A DNA stretch of 45,583 nt from JBCCEV01 sp039030125 (GTDB taxonomy: Bacteria; Pseudomonadota; Gammaproteobacteria; Ga0077536). Of this stretch, positions 25,949 through 34,152 are shown one piece after another. The stretch is taken from assembly GCA_039030125.1 (NCBI GenBank), contig JBCCEV010000007.1, forward strand, positions 1 to 45,583, written 5' to 3'. Within the stretch, counting starts at the first letter, position 1, and each line of letters opens with the position of its first letter. The notes under the pieces are model-generated. The model worked only from the letters and a program-made list of their open reading frames with translations, ran no database searches and was not told where the DNA came from. The position numbers were made by a program, and so were the translations under genes.

Positions 25949-27856
25949 TTACCTCCACGACTTCACGCTTCGCAACGCCGCCTCAAGCGCGCTAGCGCCG
26001 CGTTGATCGTTAGTCAGTTTCCTTAACTCTGCAAGTAGAGACAAATAGTCGAGCAGGCCTGGACCGTCCGCGATCGGGTGTTTTGTACCCTCCTCTACGA
26101 TAGCCCGCGCCTGGTTCACGTTTTTATCAATCAGCCACTGTGCCGCACGTGTTCGAAGCGGCAAGTAACGCGGATTCAAGTATATTCCCGCTTCGTAAAC
26201 GCGCTGGCTTCGCTCTAAGCGCTCGTCGAAACTAAGTGCAGGATCGACAATCTCAACCTCCAACCGGCCAAGCGCTATTGCCGCGTTATAGGGGTTCATC
26301 TTCTCGGCCCGGTTGAGCGCATCACGCGCCCTGTCGATCAATACCGCTTTCACGCTCGGCTCCTTAGTCACGCGCGCTGCGCCGGCGTACAGCAACCCAA
26401 ACGCGATTTCGACGAGATCGCTATTTTGAAGCGTTTTCGCGGTTAATAGATCGTTCTGCGCGGCCTCCAGATCCCCCGTGGCCAGTGCCGCGACGCCCCG
26501 TTCGTAGTAGCGCGACATACCGACATTCAAACTCAGCGAAACAATTGGTATGGCCACGAGAGCGACAAGAACCACCGCCAAAATCCGTGGGCGAAAGTGT
26601 GCGCCGAGATCAAACCTATAAGCCTTTGGCGCCGTTAGCGCGTCAAAGCGCGACAGTAGCAGCGCAAAAAGCAAGGCATTCGCGGGCACGAAGAAACTGT
26701 ACGAAAAGAAAGCGTGAGCTAAGAACGCCAGGATCCCAGCACCGAGACAGGCGGACTCCAGGCCGTGCTTTTTCGATCTGATCGCTTGCAAACTTTGCCC
26801 AAGCACCAGACATACGAGCACAACATATAGAACCAAACCCAACCAGCCAGTCTCTATGAATATCTGAAGATAATCATTGTGCGCGTAATTGCCCGCCGAG
26901 GTGTCATTGGAGTCAGCGAAGGCGGGATAGATAAATCGAAAAGTGCCCGGGCCAAATCCGTGCCAGGGGGCAGCTTTGGCTGTCTCCACCGCAGCGCGCC
27001 AAATCAACCAGCGTTCGCTGACCGCAGCACGCTTGGACTCATAAAATGCACTATCGTCCCCAGCCTGGAAACGCAGCCCCAATTCTTGGAAGGCGATCGC
27101 CAAACGTTCGTTTGGTAAGCCCTCGTGAACGCCCTCGGTGATTTGACTTGGGGCGAGCGAAATGATCGAGGCGGAAACCCTTTGCTCCAAAAGAAAGTTC
27201 GCCATAAAGAACGCGGCGGCGACGAGCACCAAAGATTGCTTCAGCAATCGAACCCGCTGCTCACTGGGAACCATTAGGGCGAGAACAAAAAGGCCCGTTA
27301 AAAGGGCCCCGATCGCGCCGCGACTGGTCGAGAAGAAAATGGTGAACCATCCAAGGAAGACCGCAACAAGCAAAAGTGCTCGGTGAGTCCGCGATCGGAG
27401 TTCACCCTGTGCGGCATTTAAGAGGACGAAAGAAGCGAGTGACGCGAACGCCGCGAGCGAATTTCGCTGCACGAATGTCGACGAGGCAGCCGGATCATTT
27501 TGGATGAAATAGCCGAATAGCATGTGCCCGACCAGCAAGAAGACCGCGGTAGCTAACATTGTTGGCAGGGATACGAGCGATTTTTGTGCGTTGTCTAGGC
27601 TGGACGCCAGGAACGCAACGGGAAGCACAATGGCAGAGAAAATCGCGATCGCTGACGCGGCCGGCGCACTCGACAAAAAGGTGGTGGCAACCAGCCAAAA
27701 CAGGAGCGCGATCTGGACACCACACAGGGGTGTGCAGAGAATCGGTGTCCCCGCGCGCGTGACAACCCAGATTTTCGCACCGAGCAGTAACACCAGCGAT
27801 CCGCTCAGGGGTGCTAGAGACTCAAGCGAGAAACCTTGGATCGCTGCCGCCGACAT
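25949..27856 (-). CDS. O-antigen ligase/Wzy_C-family membrane protein with TPR tail
   Basis: This is a 635-residue integral membrane protein with about ten hydrophobic segments in residues 1-450. The large periplasmic loop carries the family signature RWLIWRAAVETAKAAPWHGFGPGTF, then AGNYAHNDYLQIFIETGWLGL, the hallmark of Wzy_C (O-antigen ligase, WaaL, and pilin O-oligosaccharyltransferases such as PglL/PilO). After a final membrane segment (about 430-450) a soluble TPR-like tail follows (YYERGVAALATGDLEAAQNDLL onward). Enzymes of this group move lipid-linked glycans onto lipid A or pilin. Its place inside the prepilin block argues for pilin glycosylation (inference). It is not part of the Vibrio MSHA operon that I know. 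Confidence 0.85.
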   Translation of the reverse strand: MSAAAIQGFSLESLAPLSGSLVLLLGAKIWVVTRAGTPILCTPLCGVQIALLFWLVATTFLSSAPAASAIAIFSAIVLPVAFLASSLDNAQKSLVSLPTMLATAVFLLVGHMLFGYFIQNDPAASSTFVQRNSLAAFASLASFVLLNAAQGELRSRTHRALLLVAVFLGWFTIFFSTSRGAIGALLTGLFVLALMVPSEQRVRLLKQSLVLVAAAFFMANFLLEQRVSASIISLAPSQITEGVHEGLPNERLAIAFQELGLRFQAGDDSAFYESKRAAVSERWLIWRAAVETAKAAPWHGFGPGTFRFIYPAFADSNDTSAGNYAHNDYLQIFIETGWLGLVLYVVLVCLVLGQSLQAIRSKKHGLESACLGAGILAFLAHAFFSYSFFVPANALLFALLLSRFDALTAPKAYRFDLGAHFRPRILAVVLVALVAIPIVSLSLNVGMSRYYERGVAALATGDLEAAQNDLLTAKTLQNSDLVEIAFGLLYAGAARVTKEPSVKAVLIDRARDALNRAEKMNPYNAAIALGRLEVEIVDPALSFDERLERSQRVYEAGIYLNPRYLPLRTRAAQWLIDKNVNQARAIVEEGTKHPIADGPGLLDYLSLLAELRKLTNDQRGASALEAALRSVKSWR

Positions 27857-27917
27857 AGCGACGACAGCGACCGACAGCCCTAAGGCCGCAGGTTGGAAGA
27901 CTATGGAGATCGGTCGG

Positions 27918-28352
27918 TCAATTACACGTATTCGTAGTCGTCAAGACGGTTGGTGGATTTCCATTGGTGAACAACACACTGCAGGTGCCCTGGATAAAAT
28001 CATCGACGTACCACTCGCCTGTGCCATTGGTAGCGTATCCCGACGTTAGTGGATCGGAACTCATAGCGTCATCGATAGATGCCTGGGTTAACCACCCGTT
28101 CGCATCGACGACAACGGTTTGCCCCTCCAAAACGACGCTCAGAGCCGCCGAGCTAGCACCGTCCGCAAGCCATTGAGCATGAGCGATCGCGATCGCGCTG
28201 CGCATGGCGCCGGCTAGACCTTCCACGGCTGCCTCTCGTGCCTCACCTTCGAAACTCGCGAACCGCGGGATCGCGAATGCCGATAAAATCCCGAGAATAA
28301 CAATAACCGAAATTAATTCGATCAAGGTAAAACCTGTTTGATTGCGTTTCAT
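27918..28352 (-). CDS. mshA: MshA/MshB-type pilin, probable major pilin
   Basis: This is a 144-residue prepilin with leader MKRNQTG and mature helix FTLIELISVIVILGILSAFAIPRF. The alpha-1C continuation FEGEAREAAVEGLAGAMRSAIAIAHAQW is typical of MshA/MshB. Near the C terminus two cysteines (TCSVLF and NTCN) frame a D-region ending VLTTTNTCN, rich in Thr. It is the only MshA/MshB-class gene here, whereas Vibrio has both, so it is the likely structural subunit (inference). The ATG at 28352 follows AGAGG; the longer frame to 28409 adds a non-leader-like segment. A 190-bp gap from mshF may hold its own regulation. Confidence 0.85.
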   Translation of the reverse strand: MKRNQTGFTLIELISVIVILGILSAFAIPRFASFEGEAREAAVEGLAGAMRSAIAIAHAQWLADGASSAALSVVLEGQTVVVDANGWLTQASIDDAMSSDPLTSGYATNGTGEWYVDDFIQGTCSVLFTNGNPPTVLTTTNTCN

Positions 28353-28509
28353 AACCTGGGCCTCTTCGCTTTCATCTTTAATGTCAAACAACCTAGCGCG
28401 GGTGATCAACTATCGGCGATCTTTGCTCGCCTCTTTAGTATTTTGATGTGTCAGTCTAGTTATATGTCGTTTTCGCGTATTAATCGCGCGCACTTTTCGT
28501 TTCCGCTCG

Positions 28510-28528
28510 CACGATTCCTATAATCGTG
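28510..28528. repeat. Perfect 7-bp inverted repeat between mshF and the pilin gene
   Basis: CACGATT (28510-28516) and AATCGTG (28522-28528) are separated by CCTAT. The hairpin lies 14 bp past the mshF stop and about 160 bp before the pilin start. No T run follows on the minus strand, so it is not a classic terminator. It may be an mRNA stability or processing element that allows higher pilin mRNA levels, or a protein-binding site. The same gap also has TATAAC on the minus strand without a good -35 partner. Confidence 0.5.
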
Positions 28529-28542
28529 AAGTCGCTCACAAA

Positions 28543-29064
28543 TCACTGCAGAATCTCCCGATCAATGAGTTCCAACCGCGCGCTGCGCAAAGTGTCGCGA
28601 CCGTCGTCAAAGCGCCCATTGTTGTTCGCATCGTCGAATACGGGAGTGATTTTTATTCGCACTCTTCCTGGGTCGGTCAACGCAAGATTCATGCTCGACT
28701 CCGCTCTTACCCGGTAAATCATCATTCGCTCGTCGAGCGCAAAAACAAACTGGCCGGGCTCAATCTCAGCCCAATTAATCGCCGACTCTCGCACGAAAAC
28801 TTGCATGTCACCGCGGCCGACTCGGCGGACGAACTCGCTGAGACCGATGTGCCGATTGCTCTCGAGCCCGCCAAGGACTCGTAACTCCATGACGCGGGTT
28901 TGCATATCCTGAAATGCGGCCATGAATGTTGCGCGCTCGGCCGAGACTTCGATAGCGTCCAGGTAACGCATGAACGCCACCATTAAGATGGCAATGATTA
29001 GAATCGATATCGCCAGCTCTAAGCGCGATAGGTTTCGCTGCAGTGACGCTGTGAAAATCGCCAT
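28543..29064 (-). CDS. mshF: MSHA biogenesis protein MshF
   Basis: This 173-residue protein starts with a short cytoplasmic part and one membrane helix (about residues 17-33, ISILIIAILMVAFMRYL), followed by a soluble periplasmic domain (ATFMAAFQDMQTRVMELRVLGG onward). The C terminus contains FDDANNNGRFDDGRDTL, which resembles a calcium-binding DxNxxG loop. Its place directly after mshG and before the pilin gene is the standard MshF position. Its function within the pilus is not known in detail. It starts 5 bp after mshG ends. Confidence 0.82.
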   Translation of the reverse strand: MAIFTASLQRNLSRLELAISILIIAILMVAFMRYLDAIEVSAERATFMAAFQDMQTRVMELRVLGGLESNRHIGLSEFVRRVGRGDMQVFVRESAINWAEIEPGQFVFALDERMMIYRVRAESSMNLALTDPGRVRIKITPVFDDANNNGRFDDGRDTLRSARLELIDREILQ

Positions 29065-29069
29065 TCATC

Positions 29070-30293
29070 TCAACCCCCCGTTTTCACGGTTGCGAGGTCC
29101 CACATCGGTAAAAACACACCAAGTGCCAAAACCAGAACGAGTGCGGCCAAGAACACTATTAAGATCGGTTCGATTGTTTGACTCAAATTTCGAATGTCGT
29201 AATCGACTTCGCGTTCGTAGAACCCAGCAACTTCAGAAAGCAGCTCGTCGATTGCTCCGGATTCCTCACCGACATTGAGCATCTGCAAAACCAGCGGAGA
29301 AAACATCTCGCTTTGCGTCGCGCTGTTGGTTAGCGAATCGCCGCGTTCTATGGCCGTGCGCATTTCACGAATTCTGCCGCCGATATGTTCGTTATCTATG
29401 GCGCGGGAAACGACCGTCAAAGCTTGGATTAATGGCACCCCGGCGCTTAGCGTCATGGAAAATGATCGGGCGAACCTTCCTAACGTAGCACGGTATAAGA
29501 TGTCGCCAATGATGGGGATTCGCAGTTTGTAGCGATCCCACACCAAACGACCGGCAACAGTCTTTACCCAAGACCGACATGCTAGAACGGCAGCGACAAT
29601 TCCCGCCAGCATCCACACCCAGTAGGCGACGAAAAAATTAGATGTGCCGATCAAAACCCGAGTCGGCAACGGGAGCGCGACATTCGCACGCTCAAATACT
29701 TTCGCGAATTCAGGGATCACGACGATATTTATGATCGCAATTGCAATCGCCATGGCGATCACCACGAAAGTCGGATAACGCAGCGCGCTCTTGATGCGCG
29801 CTCTGGTATCTTTTTCTAGCTCCAGGTACTCGGAAATCTTCTGTAAGGCTTCATCAAGGCGCCCGGTATTCTCACCGACCCGCACGGTGTTAACAAAAAG
29901 CGAAGAAAAGACATGAGGGTGTCTCGAAAAAGCGTTGGAAATTGTGCGGCCACTTTCCAGGTCGATTTGGGCTTCACGCAATGCGTCCACCAAAACGATA
30001 TTTCGGCTCGAACGAATTAAGCCCGTCATGGCCTGGTTAATCGGTACCCCGGCGCGCATTAACGTATACATCTGGCGCGAGAATAAAATGAGGTCGTCGA
30101 GTTCCGGACTACGTTGAAGATAACGCTTCTTAAATTCAAGCCAGACATCCGGCCGGGCTACCTGCTCGTTGATTTCGATCGGCGTGATACCCATCTGCGC
30201 AAGTTGACCCGCCACTGCCTCGGCGGTCGGCCCCTCGAGTAGGCCGCTCACCAACTGATGACGCGCTCGACCTTTGTAAGCGTAGCTCGCCAT
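29070..30293 (-). CDS. mshG: MSHA biogenesis platform protein MshG (GspF/PilC family)
   Basis: This is a 407-residue inner-membrane platform protein that couples the assembly ATPase to pilin polymerisation. Two GspF domains are seen. The first (about 68-190) contains LILFSRQMYTLMRAGVPI and SLFVNTVRVGENTGRLDEAL. The second (about 270-395) contains FARSFSMTLSAGVPLIQAL and LVLQMLNVGEESGAIDELL. Membrane helices follow each domain, including IRNLSQTIEPILIVFLAALVLVLALGVFLPMWDL at the C terminus (named by its ends). It begins 1 bp after mshE ends. Confidence 0.95.
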   Translation of the reverse strand: MASYAYKGRARHQLVSGLLEGPTAEAVAGQLAQMGITPIEINEQVARPDVWLEFKKRYLQRSPELDDLILFSRQMYTLMRAGVPINQAMTGLIRSSRNIVLVDALREAQIDLESGRTISNAFSRHPHVFSSLFVNTVRVGENTGRLDEALQKISEYLELEKDTRARIKSALRYPTFVVIAMAIAIAIINIVVIPEFAKVFERANVALPLPTRVLIGTSNFFVAYWVWMLAGIVAAVLACRSWVKTVAGRLVWDRYKLRIPIIGDILYRATLGRFARSFSMTLSAGVPLIQALTVVSRAIDNEHIGGRIREMRTAIERGDSLTNSATQSEMFSPLVLQMLNVGEESGAIDELLSEVAGFYEREVDYDIRNLSQTIEPILIVFLAALVLVLALGVFLPMWDLATVKTGG

Positions 30294-30294
30294 C

Positions 30295-32031
30295 TTAAGC
30301 CGGCGCTACCTGACCCACGCCCGATGTGTTGGCTTCAGCTTCAACCTCCGCCGAAACCTTGAGAACTTCCTCTAGGGAGGTGATTCCCTGCCGCGCATAC
30401 GCCAGAGCCACCCTGTCGAGGCTCGCGAAGCCTTGTTGCTGTTGGGCTTTGAGTTTGAAGGCGGCAGCGTCGCCGCGGGCCAGCGCCTGTGATAGATCGT
30501 TGTCGATCTCAAGGAGTTCATAGACACCAATACGCCCTTGGTAACCGGTATTGTTGCAATGCGCACAGCCACGGCCTTTCTTGTATTCGTGCTCATCGCT
30601 ACCGTTGGTGTTGGCTTCAAGCCATGCCGCTTCCCGGGGGGTCGGCGCGACTAACTGCACGCAACTGGCGCATACTCGGCGCACCAACCGCTGCGCGAGC
30701 ACACCGTGCACAGAGGAGGCAAGCAAAAAGCCCGGAGCGCCCATATCCAGCAAACGGTTAATCGAGCTGACGGAGTCGTTGGTATGCAAGGTTGATAAGA
30801 CCAAGTGCCCAGTCATGGCGGCGCGTAAGCCGATTTCCACGGTTTCTTCATCGCGCATTTCACCGACGAGAATAATGTCCGGGTCCTGGCGGAGCGTTGA
30901 TCGCAGAACTCGCGCGAAGGTTAATCCTATCTCAGCGTGAACCTGTACTTGATTGATTCGCGGCAAGCGATATTCGACCGGATCTTCGACCGTGATGATC
31001 TTGGTCGCAGGGAGATTAAGCTCGCGCAATCCCGCATAGAGCGTGGTGGTCTTCCCGCTACCGGTTGGGCCGGTAACCAAGACCATTCCGTGCGGACGAG
31101 AAGTAATGGCCCGGAATCGGGCAAGTATATTCGCCGGCATACCAAGGTCTTCAAGCTCTCGTACACCCGCCGTTTGATCAAGCAGGCGCAAGACCACGGA
31201 TTCGCCATATTGCACAGGCATTGTCGACATTCGCACATCAACTGAGCGCTCGAGTACACGCAAACTAAAGCGCCCATCCTGCGGCAAACGCTTCTCTGAA
31301 ATGTCGAGATTTCCCATCAACTTCAATCGTTGAACCAGGGCTGCAGCAATTCGTTTTTCGTTCAATACTTGTTCTTGTAGGACGCCATCGATGCGCTGGC
31401 GGATCCGTAAAACACCCTCATCGGGTTCGATATGGATATCCGATGCGCCCACTTGGATTGCATCTTGAAAGAGCGTTTGCAGCAGTTTGACCACCGGCGC
31501 GTCTTGGACGTCAGCCGCGACCAGTTGGTCAACGTCGAAATCACCTTCGGCAAGCTCGTCGCTAAGTTCTTCGGCAAATTCGGTGATCTCTTCGGTGTGG
31601 CGGTACAAAGCATCGATTGCGGCAAGCAGATCAGCTTCCCGGCACACGGCCATCTCGATCGGCCGGGCAAGAATGCGTTGCAGTTCGTCGAAGGCAAAAA
31701 TATTGGTGGGATCGGACATCGCCACCAACACGCTGTCGCCCTGATCTTTAAGCGCTAAGACACGGAAACGGCGTGCCTGGATTTCTGGGATCAGCTGTAC
31801 CACCTCGGGTTCGAATTGGTAATGCAGCAAATCAATAACCGGTACGTTGAGTTGCGCGGAGAGCAGGTTCAGCAGTTCATCTTCGGCAACGTAGCCGTTC
31901 TCGACGAGTATGCGGCCCAGTTTTCGGCCGGAACTCTTCTGCGCTTGAAGCGCCTCTTCAAGCTGGGCGTTGGAAATGACGCCGTTATCAACAAGAAGGT
32001 CGCCTAAGCGGATTTTTTTGCGGGCCGACAT
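30295..32031 (-). CDS. mshE: MSHA extension ATPase MshE with c-di-GMP-binding MshEN domain
   Basis: This is a 578-residue GspE/PilB-type hexameric ATPase that drives pilus extension. The N terminus carries two 24-residue MshEN motifs, Arg8-Gln31 and Lys37-Gln60, joined by exactly five residues, the arrangement known to bind cyclic di-GMP. The ATPase core has Walker A GPTGSGKTTTLY (Lys327), Asp box ITVEDPVEYRL, Walker B RQDPDIILVGEMRD and His box STLHTNDS. A four-cysteine zinc site follows (CASC and CAHC). The ATG at 32031 was chosen over the longer frame from 32079, which runs into mshN. The gap to mshN is 19 bp. Confidence 0.95.
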   Translation of the reverse strand: MSARKKIRLGDLLVDNGVISNAQLEEALQAQKSSGRKLGRILVENGYVAEDELLNLLSAQLNVPVIDLLHYQFEPEVVQLIPEIQARRFRVLALKDQGDSVLVAMSDPTNIFAFDELQRILARPIEMAVCREADLLAAIDALYRHTEEITEFAEELSDELAEGDFDVDQLVAADVQDAPVVKLLQTLFQDAIQVGASDIHIEPDEGVLRIRQRIDGVLQEQVLNEKRIAAALVQRLKLMGNLDISEKRLPQDGRFSLRVLERSVDVRMSTMPVQYGESVVLRLLDQTAGVRELEDLGMPANILARFRAITSRPHGMVLVTGPTGSGKTTTLYAGLRELNLPATKIITVEDPVEYRLPRINQVQVHAEIGLTFARVLRSTLRQDPDIILVGEMRDEETVEIGLRAAMTGHLVLSTLHTNDSVSSINRLLDMGAPGFLLASSVHGVLAQRLVRRVCASCVQLVAPTPREAAWLEANTNGSDEHEYKKGRGCAHCNNTGYQGRIGVYELLEIDNDLSQALARGDAAAFKLKAQQQQGFASLDRVALAYARQGITSLEEVLKVSAEVEAEANTSGVGQVAPA

Positions 32032-32050
32032 AGCAATGCGCTTGGGCGAG

Positions 32051-33199
32051 TTAGCTCTGCTCGCCGTCGATGCGAGCAATCGCGCGATGCGCGTAGTTGC
32101 GAAGTTTGTCGGTTAGATCGGCCAATCCCAGTGCTTGCTCAAAAGCTTCCCGGGCCTCTTCTGCCTCTCCAATGTGGTTCAACGCTACCGCCAGACCCAA
32201 CCACCACGCGCCACGCGTCGGTTGCGCGTCTAACGCACGATGATAGGCGCGCGCCGCTTGCTGCCAATCGCCGGTCTTTTGCGCAAGCGCACCGATGAAG
32301 GCGTGATAAACCGGATCCTCAGCGGCCCCTGGCGCGAAATTGTTGAGTGTTTCCAGAGCAACCTCATGGCGGCCACGTTGAACGAAGAGATGAGCAAGCA
32401 ACTCGGCGAGCTCATGGTTCCTTGGGTCAATCTGCAGGCCTACTCTGAGCACCATATCCGCGCGCGCAGCCTTGCCTCCTCGGATCAGCGCTTGCGCCAA
32501 CTCCAAGCGCACCTCCGTGCGCAACGGGTCTTCAATTAAAAGCTCGCGTAGGACCTCGATACCTGCCGCATCGCGCCCGTAGGCAAGATCGCGACGCGCG
32601 AGTTGCAGGCGGTCGGGGCGCCGGTCTTCAGCGGCTACTTTCTTCACCTGCCCTTGATAGTTCACGGCTGGGATATCAGCCAAGGACGGTTCTTTTTTTA
32701 CCGATGCTGGTCGTTGCCCCACAGAAGCTGGAGATTCATCGGTGATCTCAAGCTCATTCACGAAAGTACCTTGGGTTGTGAGGTCAATCTCCCTCACGCT
32801 TCGCTCCGCGTGATTCGGCGCCGCGGCAATCATATCCCGCGACGACGGCACTATTGTTGATTGAGGCTCGAGTGGCTTGGTTTCAATGATCTTGAAGGCA
32901 GGCAACGGCGTCTCAAGCGCCAGATCTGGTATCCGCAGTGCCCATGATGGGTCCTTCGTGGCCTGCTGCGGCGGTTTTTCCGCAACCGCAAAATATTCGG
33001 TTGCGACCAACCAAACAATGGAGGCCAAAAGCGCGCCCCCAAACATCGCGATTAGCGCCCTACCAAACGGCAGCTTCGAAGCGCTAACGGGGTTTTGAAC
33101 CTCCTCCCGCGCTGATCTCGGCAAGTCATCCCTCGCCGAGTCACCCTCGCAAGCCTTGCGGTCCTCGAGGTCGATGAGCATTTGGTTGATAACGCTCAT
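32051..33199 (-). CDS. mshN: MSHA biogenesis protein MshN (TPR)
   Basis: This is a 382-residue single-pass protein. It begins MSVINQMLIDLEDRKA, the typical MshN start, has one membrane helix at about 56-75 (ALIAMFGGALLASIVWLVAT), a low-complexity periplasmic linker, and a C-terminal TPR domain (from about 215, DLAYGRDAAGIEVLRELLIEDPLRTEVRLELAQALI, named by its ends DLAYG and AQALI). A role with the secretin or alignment complex, like PilF/PilW-type TPR proteins, is likely. The ATG at 33199 overlaps the mshM stop by 4 bp; the longer frame to 33286 lies in mshM. Confidence 0.9.
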   Translation of the reverse strand: MSVINQMLIDLEDRKACEGDSARDDLPRSAREEVQNPVSASKLPFGRALIAMFGGALLASIVWLVATEYFAVAEKPPQQATKDPSWALRIPDLALETPLPAFKIIETKPLEPQSTIVPSSRDMIAAAPNHAERSVREIDLTTQGTFVNELEITDESPASVGQRPASVKKEPSLADIPAVNYQGQVKKVAAEDRRPDRLQLARRDLAYGRDAAGIEVLRELLIEDPLRTEVRLELAQALIRGGKAARADMVLRVGLQIDPRNHELAELLAHLFVQRGRHEVALETLNNFAPGAAEDPVYHAFIGALAQKTGDWQQAARAYHRALDAQPTRGAWWLGLAVALNHIGEAEEAREAFEQALGLADLTDKLRNYAHRAIARIDGEQS

Positions 33200-34137
33200 T
33201 GGATCACCGCCATAACATCGGCAAAGAAGATGGAGAGTCCTAGCAGCGCCGACAGGCCGGCCAAGCCAAGACCACCGAACACCCAACGCCGTCGTCGCTC
33301 GGCGCGCGCTTCTTGCTCGTGGCAGCGGCGCGCATCAACGGTATCCGCGACCGCCGCTCTCAAGTGTTTTCGCTCAACCCGCAGCGCACCTTCGCCAAAC
33401 GCAACCATCAGCGCTTTGTGGGCCAGGATATTGATCACCCGGGGGATCCCGCGGCTGGCGTTGAACAACGTATCGATGGCGCGCTCAGAAAACAGTGGCA
33501 CACCGCGTGCGCCCGCGACGCTGAGTCGGTGGGTCACGTAAGCACGGGATGCCACGCGCGATAATGGCGCGAGTTGGTAGGAAAAGGTGATCCGCTGGCG
33601 CAATTGGCGAATCGATTCATTTTGCAAGACTTCATCGAGCTCAGGTTGGCCAAACAATACGACCTGAATCAATTTGGTTTTCTCTGTTTCCAAATTGGTG
33701 AGTAAACGGAGCGTTTCCAGCGTTTCGATGGGTATGGCTTGCGCTTCATCCAGACAAACTAGAACGCGGCGGCCAGCGGTATGAAAATTGAGTAGCTTTT
33801 GGTGCAGCAGACGAGTAAATGCATGCTGACCGATCCGCTCTGGATAGTCGATGTTGAGCTCATCGGCAATCGAAAGCAGCAGTGTGGTCGGGCGCAGGTA
33901 GGGGTTTGGCAGGTAGGCTACTTCGAATTCATCTTCGAGTTGGTTGATCAAGGTACGGCAGAGCATCGTTTTGCCAGTACCGACCTCGCCAGTAACCTTT
34001 ACGAACCCCTCACCGCTGCGCAGCGCCACGAGGAGTACGTTCAAGGCATCCTGATGCCCTGCCCGACTCATGAAAAACGAAGTATCCGGTGTCAAGGTAA
34101 ATGGCATTTGGGTGAGGCCAAAATGATCTAAATACAT
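33196..34137 (-). CDS. mshM: MSHA biogenesis ATPase MshM (ExeA/GspA-like)
   Basis: This is a 313-residue AAA+ protein. It starts MYLDHFGLTQMPFTLTPDTSFF, has Walker A GEVGTGKT (residues 50-57), Walker B VLVCLDEAQAI, and the ExeA-type VNILAHKALMVAFGEG stretch. A hydrophobic C-terminal helix follows (WVFGGLGLAGLSALLGLSIFF). The related GspA/ExeA helps assemble secretins through the cell wall, so MshM probably assists MshL. AGGGGA lies 6 nt before the ATG. It is preceded by mshL by 15 bp. Confidence 0.92.
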   Translation of the reverse strand: MYLDHFGLTQMPFTLTPDTSFFMSRAGHQDALNVLLVALRSGEGFVKVTGEVGTGKTMLCRTLINQLEDEFEVAYLPNPYLRPTTLLLSIADELNIDYPERIGQHAFTRLLHQKLLNFHTAGRRVLVCLDEAQAIPIETLETLRLLTNLETEKTKLIQVVLFGQPELDEVLQNESIRQLRQRITFSYQLAPLSRVASRAYVTHRLSVAGARGVPLFSERAIDTLFNASRGIPRVINILAHKALMVAFGEGALRVERKHLRAAVADTVDARRCHEQEARAERRRRWVFGGLGLAGLSALLGLSIFFADVMAVIQ

Positions 34138-34152
34138 AAAGGGTCCCCTTAA

